Origin: Methanobacteriota archaeon
Lineage (GTDB): Archaea; Methanobacteriota; Methanobacteria; Methanobacteriales; Methanobacteriaceae
Direction of reading: 5' to 3'
NCBI GenBank assembly: GCA_023411115.1
Contig: JAEYPF010000018.1
Span: 310,001-374,000 of the forward strand
DNA: 64,000 bases
Below, one piece after another: positions 55,607 through 63,956 of this stretch. Made by a program: the position numbers and the translations under genes. The notes beneath the pieces are model-generated. The model saw only the letters and a list, made by a program, of their open reading frames with translations. It had not been told where the DNA came from and made no database searches. The stretch's first letter is position 1. Each line of letters begins with the position of its first letter.

Positions 55607-57790
55607 TTAGTATCTTCCTGTTTTAAATCTAAATGTGTATCCTGCAGCATTAAGGCCTACATAATCTTTTAAAGCTGATGCTGGAATGTATACTGTGTAA
55701 TATGAGTAACTGCTTCTCTTGTAAGTCGTTCTGATGTAAAGCATGTTTCCTGCAATGGACTTGGTGAATTTAACTGTTCTTCCATACTTGTCCTTCACCA
55801 CTATTTTGGACCAGTTAATGCTTGATTTAATGTTCTCACTGAATCTAATGGTAATTGTACTTGTTCTGGAAACACCTGTCGCCCCATTTTTAGGAGTAGT
55901 TGTAATTATCTTTGGAGGAATTGTATCAATGGTGTAGTTTACGGTTTGAGTTGGGCACTGGTTGCCTGCAGCGTCTTTTGCATAGAACATTAGCACTGTT
56001 TTTCCCTGGTTAAGGTTCAATGTAACAGTTTTAGCCTGATGGTTCCATGTAACTCCATTGTTAGTACTGTAGTATATTTCAGGATTCTGGTCAAAGCTAT
56101 CAGTCGCGGTCAAAATCACTGTTTTTATATTGTTGTATGTTCCACTTGGATGGTTTGCTGTTACGGTTGGGTTTGTTTTATCAATTGTATATGTATATGT
56201 TGTATGGCCAGATGGGTTTCCTGCAGTGTCTACTGCATAGAATTCAAGGCTATTAGTTCTTTCGTCACTTATGGATACTGTTCCACTGCCAGTAAATGTA
56301 TTCCAAGATCCACCGTTTATTTTATAGTAAATTGTAGCGTCTGATTCGCTTAAAAGATTTACATTAATAGCACTGTTTGATAGGCCATTAGTTGGAGTTG
56401 CACTTACAGCTGGTGGAATTGTATCTATCCTGACAGATGTTTGCACTGTTTGACTGTCAATTGCAGCCGAAACAGTAGCAATATTATCCATTAATCCTAC
56501 ATAACTTAATGTAGATTGTGTAATTCCGTTAATTGTGGATAAAGGGTTGTTTATACTCCCTAGATTTGTTGCAAAGTTCACTATTGTTCCATCAGGGACG
56601 TGATCACTTGTTGGGTCGTGATAATAGAAATCTGGATGGGTTGGATCACTTAAGATTCCGTTATCGTGCAATAAGTCTGCTGTTAGGGTTGATGTTCCAC
56701 CTGATATAATAATAGTAGAATTTGAATTTACAGTCAAAACCAGCCATGGATTAACAGTTACATTACCATACATTCTTCCAGAAGGGTTTGCATTTGAGCC
56801 CCACCAGTTATTTGTAGCATTTACAGAACCAAAATAACAGCTGATATCAGCACCTGTACGTGCTGTATTTCCTACAATGCGGTTAAAATGAACCTCAGAG
56901 GTAGTGGTATAGGTGTTGTAAAGTATGCCTCCATCATAACTTGCAGTATTTCCTACGAAATTACTATTTGTTGCATTCAAATAACTGCTATACATGTTGG
57001 CAATTGTGCCTCCATAACTTGCAGTATTGTTGGTAAAATTACAGCCAGATATGGCTAAATTACTACTATATGTGTTGAAAATTGCTCCGCCCATACCTCC
57101 AGTGTTACCATTGTAATTGCAGTTAGTTGTGGTTAAATTACTGCCATAAAGGTTGGCGATTGCACCACCTTGACTTCCAGTATTACTAGTGAAAGTACAA
57201 TCATTTACAGTTAAATTACTGCTGTAAGAGTTATAGATTGCTGAACCGGTATTATTTGTGAAAGTACAATCATTTACAGTTAAATTACTGCTGTAAGAAT
57301 TATAGATTGCTGAACCTGTATTATATATGAAAATACTGTTTTTTATGGTTAAATTAACGTTACGCAGGTTGGAAATAGCACCACCAAGAGTTGATTTTCC
57401 ATTTGCAAAGGTTAAATTCTCAATGTTTACAGTTTTACCGCTTTGAATCTGGAATATTTGTGCTGAATTTGTCCCATTTATAATAGTATATTCCTTACTT
57501 TGTCCAATAATATTTATATTCTTATTAATATCAATATTGGTGTTGTTTTCTCCAGTATAATTTCCATCTGCAATGTTTACTGTCCCGCCTTCACTTACGG
57601 TTCCTACTGCATTTTTTATGGATTTCTTGGGACCTGAAAGAGTATTTATTATCCATTCTGCGTACTGACCGTCCCAAGCATCGTTTCCACCAGAATCATT
57701 CACATAAATAATGGAGGAATCTGCAGAAACAGCATTAACAGAGGATAAAGTAATGAAAGTAAAGCTCAACAGTAAAATTAAAATTATCAA
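55607..57790 (-). CDS. Adhesin-like surface protein with beta-helix and Ig-like modules
   Basis: 727 residues from TTG at 57790, but this start removes the front of the signal peptide and lacks a ribosome site; AGGAGG at 57832-57837 points to a start near 57820, where only ATA is found. Residues about 70-300 are right-handed beta-helix repeats of GGAIxNxYxSNLTxxxCxFTxNT type (pectate-lyase-like). Then come Ig-like modules (330-620), and a C-terminal module of about 100 residues (TTPKNGATGVSRT..., ending YTFRFKTGRY) shared with the 58198-59403 protein. A classic methanobacterial adhesin-like protein. Confidence 0.85.
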   Translation of the reverse strand: MIILILLLSFTFITLSSVNAVSADSSIIYVNDSGGNDAWDGQYAEWIINTLSGPKKSIKNAVGTVSEGGTVNIADGNYTGENNTNIDINKNINIIGQSKEYTIINGTNSAQIFQIQSGKTVNIENLTFANGKSTLGGAISNLRNVNLTIKNSIFIYNTGSAIYNSYSSNLTVNDCTFTNNTGSAIYNSYSSNLTVNDCTFTSNTGSQGGAIANLYGSNLTTTNCNYNGNTGGMGGAIFNTYSSNLAISGCNFTNNTASYGGTIANMYSSYLNATNSNFVGNTASYDGGILYNTYTTTSEVHFNRIVGNTARTGADISCYFGSVNATNNWWGSNANPSGRMYGNVTVNPWLVLTVNSNSTIIISGGTSTLTADLLHDNGILSDPTHPDFYYHDPTSDHVPDGTIVNFATNLGSINNPLSTINGITQSTLSYVGLMDNIATVSAAIDSQTVQTSVRIDTIPPAVSATPTNGLSNSAINVNLLSESDATIYYKINGGSWNTFTGSGTVSISDERTNSLEFYAVDTAGNPSGHTTYTYTIDKTNPTVTANHPSGTYNNIKTVILTATDSFDQNPEIYYSTNNGVTWNHQAKTVTLNLNQGKTVLMFYAKDAAGNQCPTQTVNYTIDTIPPKIITTTPKNGATGVSRTSTITIRFSENIKSSINWSKIVVKDKYGRTVKFTKSIAGNMLYIRTTYKRSSYSYYTVYIPASALKDYVGLNAAGYTFRFKTGRY
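57189..57324. repeat. Tandem repeat coding 23 residues
   Basis: 67 bases at 57189-57255 recur almost unchanged at 57258-57324 (offset 69 bases, one whole 23-residue beta-helix turn). Only a few substitutions separate the copies, so the duplication is recent. Confidence 0.75.
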
Positions 57791-57837
57791 TCTGTTTGAA
57801 TATTTATTGGTCCGTTTTATGATATTTTCCGCCTCCT

Positions 57838-58197
57838 ATGCCCTTTTAGAGAAAAATTAATAATCCTGAGTTATTATGAGCTGCTTGTAATGATCTACTT
57901 CTAAAATAGTAATTGAAGTGAAAAAATCATTGGCGAGGCCAAGCTATGATTTAGTCCTGGATCTAAATGAATTTGAATATTATTCTCTATGAGGCTATGG
58001 ATCATATGTAGTACATTAATTTTACTATCATATTAATTAATAAAATTTAATAAAATTTTGATTAAGATTCGAAATATTTGAATGAGATTAAAATATAAAA
58101 TAGGGCTTTTTAGATGTATTTAATATTAATAAATGCATTAAGATTGGATCCATGTTATTTGGAATCTTTTTAGCCAAAAATAAAGAAAAAGAAGAAA
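57838..58197. other. Gene-free stretch upstream of the adhesin-like gene
   Basis: 360 AT-rich bases between the adhesin-like gene and the end of the peptidase-like gene, both minus strand. It must hold the promoter of the former; no frame, repeat or RNA was recognised. Confidence 0.5.
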
Positions 58198-59403
58198 TTA
58201 ATATCCTCCAGTTTTAAACCTGAAGGTGTATCCTTTAGCAAGATTATTGCCTGCATAGTCTTTTAATGCTGCTGCTGGAATGTATATTGTATAATATGAG
58301 TAGCTAGTTCTTTTGTAAGTTGTTTTAATGTAGAGCATGTTTCCTGAAATGGATTTAGTGAAGCTAACCGGTTTTCCATACTTATTTTTCACTGTGATTT
58401 TGGACCAGTTGATACCTGATTTAATGTTTTCACTGAGTCTAATGGAGATTGTAGCAGTTCTTGAAGCACCTGTTGCACCGTTTTTAGGAGTAGTTGTAAT
58501 TAATATTGGGGCTGTTGTGTCGATAATGTAAGTTTGTGTGTAGACACGAGATTGGCTATTATCCACTGCAATGTACTTCAATGTAGTTGTGTTGGATATT
58601 GTAATTGGTCCTTCGTATTTGGCGCTTTCATTAGTTGGGGTAGTTCCGTCTGTAGTGTAATAAATAGTTCCATTTCCTCTCATAGCTAAAGTAACGTTTA
58701 TTGGTGCGTTAAAATAGCCTCCAGATATACTGGCTGTTGCAGTTGGTATGTATGTTACTTTGGTATCTAATGCATTGAGAAGAGAATTAGCATACGATGC
58801 TTTTGTAGACGCTGAATCATAGAAGTAAGTTTCGTAAATTATTGTGGGTATTCCTTGATTTGCAATAGGTATTGTGATGTATTTAGTACTTGTTGGATTT
58901 GGAGGGTAGTAAACTGGTAATGACATTCCACTGATTATTTGATTGGTATATATGCTGGTTATTTCTGTGTTAGAAATTGGATAAAAAAATCTCCATTGAG
59001 CATATCCACTACTTGCACCATGATTTTCGTGATTATCTAAAACTAGCATTGGGTTTTCCTTAGCAACATCAGGAACTATAAATTGTTGACCTAATAGCTG
59101 CCCATTCATCCTGCTTTTGCTGTAATCATTGACATCCTTAGTTACGTGAATGTAGTAAAGAACGTACCTTTTAGTTAGACTTGCGTTCTTGTTAATCAAA
59201 GCATTAGCTATAGCTGTGTGTATTCCATTTTCCTGTGGATGCACACCTATTATAAGCACTATGGTCTGGTTAGAATCAGAGTTTCCATAAACTTCTTTAT
59301 CTACGTAACCGTAGGTTGTATTGCCTATTTGGGTTGCAGAACTGGCGCTAATTGCTGAAAGTACTATTAATAAAAATAAAGAAATCCCAAGTATTTTTTT
59401 CAT
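58198..59403 (-). CDS. Secreted M14-like hydrolase with sugar-binding-type and Big-5-like modules
   Basis: 401 residues. Signal peptide 1-23; residues 25-215 are the M14/desuccinylase-like domain with IGVHPQENGIH (about 51-61), DNHENHG (about 125-131) and YETYFYDS (about 195-202). Residues 225-305 are a chitobiase-like C-terminal module (IYYTTDGTTPTNESAKY) as in the protease at 52885-54687. Residues 310-401 are the module shared with the adhesin-like protein at 55607. Likely acts on peptide or amide bonds in the wall. Confidence 0.8.
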   Translation of the reverse strand: MKKILGISLFLLIVLSAISASSATQIGNTTYGYVDKEVYGNSDSNQTIVLIIGVHPQENGIHTAIANALINKNASLTKRYVLYYIHVTKDVNDYSKSRMNGQLLGQQFIVPDVAKENPMLVLDNHENHGASSGYAQWRFFYPISNTEITSIYTNQIISGMSLPVYYPPNPTSTKYITIPIANQGIPTIIYETYFYDSASTKASYANSLLNALDTKVTYIPTATASISGGYFNAPINVTLAMRGNGTIYYTTDGTTPTNESAKYEGPITISNTTTLKYIAVDNSQSRVYTQTYIIDTTAPILITTTPKNGATGASRTATISIRLSENIKSGINWSKITVKNKYGKPVSFTKSISGNMLYIKTTYKRTSYSYYTIYIPAAALKDYAGNNLAKGYTFRFKTGGY

Positions 59404-59633
59404 CTTTTTTACGCCTCTTTAATTAATAACTTAAGTATTGAATAACTTTCAATACATTTTTAGGATTATCAAAAATAGCACTTAAATTTTTGGGTTTATA
59501 ACACAAAATTAAGCGAATAATATTCATATTTATAATATTATATACTGAAATTTTATTATTATGGAATATATTAATCTAATAATTTAAATTAATTAAAATA
59601 AGCTAAAACTACGTATAATTACAATTTCTATGT

Positions 59634-60002
59634 TTAAACTATTTCTTCATCATCTTCATGCCACATTGGATAGACTATGACAAGAAATTTAAGTTCAGTT
59701 TCACCTGTATTTTGGATATACTGCTTTGAATTTGCAGGGATATAAACTACCTGTCCTGGATGAACTTCTTCTGATTCATCGTCGATGTGCATAATGCCTT
59801 CTCCTTCAAGAATATAATAAACTTCAATGGAAGTCTTTAGTTTATGGACAAGAGAAGATTCCCCAGCTCTTAAAACAGCATGGGCAATACTATAATCAAT
59901 TTTTAAATCTTCTTTTTCCCGATCTGGATGCAACAGCTCACATAATATTGTTTTATCTAAAGCTTTAAAATAATTGCAGTTCTTTATGTCCCTTATTAAC
60001 AT
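59634..60002 (-). CDS. Small cupin protein
   Basis: 122 residues from the ATG at 60002 (MLIRDIKNC), preceded by GGGATGA at good distance; a start at 60032 would add ten residues. The cupin barrel shows AHAVLRAGESSLVHKLKTSIEVYYILEGEGIMHIDDES and GQVVYIPANSKQYIQNTGE. Metal ligands are incomplete compared with the classic HxH...E pattern. Probably binds a small sugar or metabolite. Confidence 0.85.
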   Translation of the reverse strand: MLIRDIKNCNYFKALDKTILCELLHPDREKEDLKIDYSIAHAVLRAGESSLVHKLKTSIEVYYILEGEGIMHIDDESEEVHPGQVVYIPANSKQYIQNTGETELKFLVIVYPMWHEDDEEIV

Positions 60003-60146
60003 ATACTCATCCCAATTGCCAGTTAAATACATTCTCTTCTGTAGTTGTTTTTATTTTATGAATATTGTTAAATGGGATGTTAAAACTATAAATGCGTTTT
60101 TATAATAAAAATATATTATAGTAAAAAAATCAAGGATTTTTAACAT

Positions 60147-61331
60147 TTATTTGAGGGGTAAAAGAATATCTATAGCGTCATCTACAGTTACAATACCTTT
60201 TAGATGATTTTTATTGTCAACAACAGGAACTGCAAGTAGGTTATATTTTGCAATTGTTTCTATCACTTCAAGCTGGTTTTGTCCAACATCAACACTTATA
60301 ACGTCTTTATTCATAAATTCTTTAAGCCGCTTATCATGATCTGCAAATAACACTTGCTTTAAAGATACCACTCCTTTTAAGTATCCCTGTTTAGACAATG
60401 CGTAGATGTAATAAATACTTTCGGCGTCTTTATCTATTTCTTTAAGCTTATCAATGATTTCTCCTGCTGTTAACTCTTCAAAGACAGCTGCAAATTCTGT
60501 GGTCATGATTCCTCCGGCAGTATCTTCAGGATATTTTAAGAGATGTTTTACATCCTTTGCTTCTTCAGGATCCATTAATTTAAGCATAGAATTGAGTTTG
60601 TCGTCTGAAAGACAGCTGATTAAATCAGCGGCATCATCAGGCGACATTTTATTTAAAAGATTTGCGGCTTTTTGAGAATTGATTTCATCTAACAGGCAGG
60701 TCTGCTGTTCTTGTGAGATCTCTTCCAAAATATCGGCGGCAATTTCTTCGTCAAAGGAATTAAGGATAGTAATTGAATCTTTAACGCTTAATTTTTCTAC
60801 AATGTCTGCTATATCTGCAGGATGAAGCTTTTTGAGGTCGTATTCATGAACTTTTAATTTTAAATTAAATACGTTGTTTTTGCTTGTTGAAATATCGATA
60901 TCTTTCCAGTCGATATAATCCTCTTCAAGGTTTATTCTAAGGCCGCTTGCAATTTTTTCAAGTCCCAGTCTTCGAAGTATGCCTTTAAAACTGACATCAA
61001 CACCTATAACTCTATAATTTCCATTTACAGCCGATACCTGCAGGTCGTTAATTCTTCTTATTTTTTTACCTTCAACATCGACTACCTGCTTATCGAACAT
61101 ATTTTCTACAAGTTTAATGTCTTTTGCATCCATATAATACTCTTCAATATTCTCAAAACCAGTATTAAGTGATATATTGCTTCCAGAATTGTTTATGTAC
61201 TTCCATGGAATATTTATATCTTTTTTATTGGGTCTACGAATAACTATTGCATTTATTACAGGATAAGATGTCTTAGCAGAAACTATACAGTCTTTACACT
61301 TCCCAATTACATTTCCGCTTGAGTCTAACAC
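60147..61331 (-). CDS. PRC/MgtE-N/CBS domain protein without membrane part
   Basis: 394 residues from GTG at 61331. Residues 1-150 are a PRC-barrel-like region, 160-250 an MgtE N-terminal superhelix (DLKKLHPADIADIVEKL, repeated L-x-x-x-DAADLI units), and 270-394 a CBS pair (LKYPEDTAGGIMTTEFAAVFEELT, then VISVDVGQNQLEVIETIAKYNLLAVPVVD). The transmembrane transport domain of MgtE is missing, so it is a soluble sensor or regulator. A proper ribosome site AGGGGAG at 61372-61378 precedes in-frame ATT at 61367, which would add 12 residues (LQFISEIIEKSV) resembling the usual PRC start. Confidence 0.82.
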   Translation of the reverse strand: MLDSSGNVIGKCKDCIVSAKTSYPVINAIVIRRPNKKDINIPWKYINNSGSNISLNTGFENIEEYYMDAKDIKLVENMFDKQVVDVEGKKIRRINDLQVSAVNGNYRVIGVDVSFKGILRRLGLEKIASGLRINLEEDYIDWKDIDISTSKNNVFNLKLKVHEYDLKKLHPADIADIVEKLSVKDSITILNSFDEEIAADILEEISQEQQTCLLDEINSQKAANLLNKMSPDDAADLISCLSDDKLNSMLKLMDPEEAKDVKHLLKYPEDTAGGIMTTEFAAVFEELTAGEIIDKLKEIDKDAESIYYIYALSKQGYLKGVVSLKQVLFADHDKRLKEFMNKDVISVDVGQNQLEVIETIAKYNLLAVPVVDNKNHLKGIVTVDDAIDILLPLK

Positions 61332-61382
61332 GGATTTTTCAATAATTTCGCTTATAAATTGTAAAATATCACTCCCCTAAAG

Positions 61383-61976
61383 CTATTTTAAAATTCCGGT
61401 TATGACAACAATTTCTTCAAAGAAACATTTTTCACTGGCTGTAATGCTGGCATCAAATCCGTATGTTTCCAATTTCTTGATGGTTTTATCATTGTCTGAT
61501 AAAGAGGATTGTACGAGCTGAACACGACCTCCTTCCTTTAGGTAATCCTTTACTTCTTCAAGAAACTTGTCTATAGTTTCCCTACCTTCTAAACCTCCGT
61601 CAAAGGCAGCATTTAGCTCATCATCAAGCTTTTCATCCTCTTCAGTTGGAAGGTAGGGGGTGTTAAATAAAATTAAATCGAATTTTTCATCTTTTACGGG
61701 TTCAAATAAGTTCCCTTTCCTTAATTCGACATTATAGGTTCGGTTAGTGATGGTATTTTTTAAGGCGCATTTAATAGCATCTTCATTTATATCTGTTGCA
61801 ACAACTCTTCTTGATTTTCGTGCGGCTACAACAGTTATGAGCCCTGTTCCTGTGCCTATTTCAAGTACTTCGTCAGTTCTTTTAATATTCAGGTTTTCTG
61901 CAAGTAAGAATGTGTCTTCTGCGGGTTCGTATACGTTGGGATGTTTATGTATCAATGTTCCGTTGTATTCTAACAT
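61383..61976 (-). CDS. HemK-like SAM-dependent methyltransferase
   Basis: 197 residues, class I methyltransferase of the HEMK2/Mtq2 type that methylates Gln of translation release factor. SAM motif VLEIGTGTGLITVVAA near 37-52 and FNTPYLP near 105 in place of NPPY. Starts MLEYNGTLIHKHPNVYEPAEDTFLLAENL, the usual opening of this subfamily. It lies close to ksgA, an arrangement seen in other methanogens. Confidence 0.87.
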   Translation of the reverse strand: MLEYNGTLIHKHPNVYEPAEDTFLLAENLNIKRTDEVLEIGTGTGLITVVAARKSRRVVATDINEDAIKCALKNTITNRTYNVELRKGNLFEPVKDEKFDLILFNTPYLPTEEDEKLDDELNAAFDGGLEGRETIDKFLEEVKDYLKEGGRVQLVQSSLSDNDKTIKKLETYGFDASITASEKCFFEEIVVITGILK

Positions 61977-62132
61977 TTTAATCGTTCCTTATTAATTTAA
62001 AAAGATAAATAACTAGAAATAATCACTTAAAATTTAAGCATTTTATTTTTAAATTCAGTATCTAAGCACTGATTTAGTATGATCTACATATCTCAACGTA
62101 CTTGAAATTTTTGCTAAAATGTAATTGGATGA

Positions 62133-62426
62133 TTAACGTTGGATATGTAAATTGTATTTACCCTCAGAATTTTTAGTTATTTTAACGCTGTTTTTAGCTT
62201 CTAATCCTTCCCAACGGATAAAATAATGTTCATGTGGCCGTTCAGGACCTCTGCAGGTACAAGGATAAGAATCCACTGCAACCTCTTTAGTTAAATCATT
62301 TTCTGAAAGCTTAAATTTTTCTCCTAATTCTGGAAAAAGGAATAATTTATTTTTTAAAATAAAAATAAAGTCTTCTTGAGCTTCTTTTGAAGATATTTTC
62401 CTTGAATAAATGTTTTTAGCAGTCAT
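62133..62426 (-). CDS. Conserved hypothetical protein, 97 residues
   Basis: Small soluble protein with one CTC motif, VDSYPCTCRGPERPHEHYFIRWEGLE near 51-76; the Cys-x-Cys with two His could bind a metal. No ribosome site is evident. Follows the carboxymuconolactone-decarboxylase-like gene by 24 bases in the same direction, suggesting one transcript. Confidence 0.65.
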   Translation of the reverse strand: MTAKNIYSRKISSKEAQEDFIFILKNKLFLFPELGEKFKLSENDLTKEVAVDSYPCTCRGPERPHEHYFIRWEGLEAKNSVKITKNSEGKYNLHIQR

Positions 62427-62450
62427 GGTTATCTTCTTGAACTTTTTCTA

Positions 62451-62762
62451 TTAAAATTTACCTTCAAAACCATCAATAGCTGCTGGAAGGCATTCAAGTA
62501 CTGATGCAAACCCTGAATGATGTAAATTCAACACTACGGCGCCAACAACTTCTTCACGAGTTGCACCTTCGTCTTTGGCCATCATCGCATGCATCTGTAC
62601 GCCTCGTGCATTTCGATTGGCGGTTTGGATGGCAATGTTGATTAACTGTTTTGTTTTAGCATCTAAACCTTTCAAGGCTTTTTGGGCTTTAATTAAGTCA
62701 TCAAAACGTGCTGCAACTTCCGGGCATTCTTCTATAAATATTTCATACGGGTTCTGGGTCAT
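62451..62762 (-). CDS. Carboxymuconolactone decarboxylase/AhpD-like protein
   Basis: 103 residues from the ATG at 62762, which GGAGATG precedes at good spacing; a longer frame from 62822 is not supported. The family core LINIAIQTANRNARGVQMHAMMAKDEGATREEV is present, but the CxxC of AhpD-type peroxidases is absent (NRNARGVQMH), so peroxidase activity is unlikely. Confidence 0.85.
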   Translation of the reverse strand: MTQNPYEIFIEECPEVAARFDDLIKAQKALKGLDAKTKQLINIAIQTANRNARGVQMHAMMAKDEGATREEVVGAVVLNLHHSGFASVLECLPAAIDGFEGKF

Positions 62763-62825
62763 GTTTTCATCTCCATTTGTCATTTTTCTTTTATTTTCCT
62801 TGAAAATGAGTTTAAAATACAATTT

Positions 62826-62987
62826 TTATATTTTCCTGGCAAATATGCCATATAGGATCAATATTATGCCAATAAACAAAGGTAATAATGCTATAAATGT
62901 ATGATTAGCCATATAATATAATATTGAACCAATTAATGCACCCAGACCTATAATTATAAAGAGTATATTTAGAAAACTGGATTTCAT
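62826..62987 (-). CDS. Small two-helix membrane protein, 53 residues
   Basis: Short frame MKSSFLNILFIIIGLGALIG, a turn YYMANHT, then a second hydrophobic helix ending ILYGIFARKI. GGGGAG lies about ten bases upstream. Unannotated-size frame between ksgA and the decarboxylase-like gene; function unknown. Confidence 0.6.
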   Translation of the reverse strand: MKSSFLNILFIIIGLGALIGSILYYMANHTFIALLPLFIGIILILYGIFARKI

Positions 62988-63064
62988 TTCATTTCTACTC
63001 CCCTAATAACGTTATAAATGTATTAAACAATTCTATTTAAAATTAATATTTTAGTATATAAATA

Positions 63065-63892
63065 TCAGAGTATTAAATATTTCAATTCCTCGCAAATCGC
63101 CATAACATCATCAGGCTCAAGTTTTACTACCCTTTCACTTAGAAGTTTCTCATCTAACTTTGAAACTATTTCTTTAGCTTCTTTTTTATCCACCTTGGCA
63201 ATTTCATGGAATGAATCAAGCAGCGCATTTTTCACTTTTTTCTTTTTATGCTGGAAAAGTGCCCTTGAAACTTTTGCAAAGAATTCATCAACTTCTGCTT
63301 TTTTATCTGGGATTAATTTAACCACAGCAGATGATATCTTTGGATTTGGGAAGAATGCATGTTTTGAAACTTCAAAAAGCATTTCAATATCCGCGCAGAA
63401 GTGCAGCATCAATGAAAGCCTTGAATAATTAGATTCACCGGGTTTTGCAACCATTCTTTCTGCAAATTCAAGTTGGTACATAAGGACTGCAAAATCAAAG
63501 TCATATTCGAGTAGTTTAAATGTAATCGGGGATGAAATTTTGTAGGGAAGATTTGACACCACCTTATTAAATTCTGGAAAATCAGTCTTTACAGCATCTG
63601 CAGCAAGGACTTCCACATTTGAAATATCGAGATCTTGAAGTCTCTTTTCTAAAATAGAGGCAATTTTTTGATCCTGCTCTACTGCAATTACTTTTCTGGC
63701 ATGTTCAGCCAGGGGAATTGTAAGCGTTCCAATACCTGCCCCAATTTCCAATACAGTATCTTCTGAGGATAAATCTGCATGATCAACAATTTTACGGAGT
63801 ATATTTGGATCTATCAGGTAATTCTGGCCTTTTCGCCTATCTAACCGTATGTTATTCTCTTTTAATATTCTAAAAGTCTCTTTGGCTAACAT
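63065..63892 (-). CDS. ksgA: 16S rRNA dimethyladenosine transferase
   Basis: 275 residues from the ATG at 63892 (AGGGATCAA precedes it); an upstream start adding nine residues lacks a ribosome site. RKGQNYLIDPNILRKIV, the SAM motif VLEIGAGIGTLTIPLA, and NLPYKISSPITFKLL match RsmA/KsgA, which dimethylates two adjacent adenosines in the 16S rRNA 3' stem. Archaeal Dim1 role; part of the ksgA-hemK region. Confidence 0.93.
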   Translation of the reverse strand: MLAKETFRILKENNIRLDRRKGQNYLIDPNILRKIVDHADLSSEDTVLEIGAGIGTLTIPLAEHARKVIAVEQDQKIASILEKRLQDLDISNVEVLAADAVKTDFPEFNKVVSNLPYKISSPITFKLLEYDFDFAVLMYQLEFAERMVAKPGESNYSRLSLMLHFCADIEMLFEVSKHAFFPNPKISSAVVKLIPDKKAEVDEFFAKVSRALFQHKKKKVKNALLDSFHEIAKVDKKEAKEIVSKLDEKLLSERVVKLEPDDVMAICEELKYLIL

Positions 63893-63956
63893 TTGATCCC
63901 TAAAAAATAGTATATTCAAAATAAATTAAATAAAATGATAAAAATTAAAAAAGATT

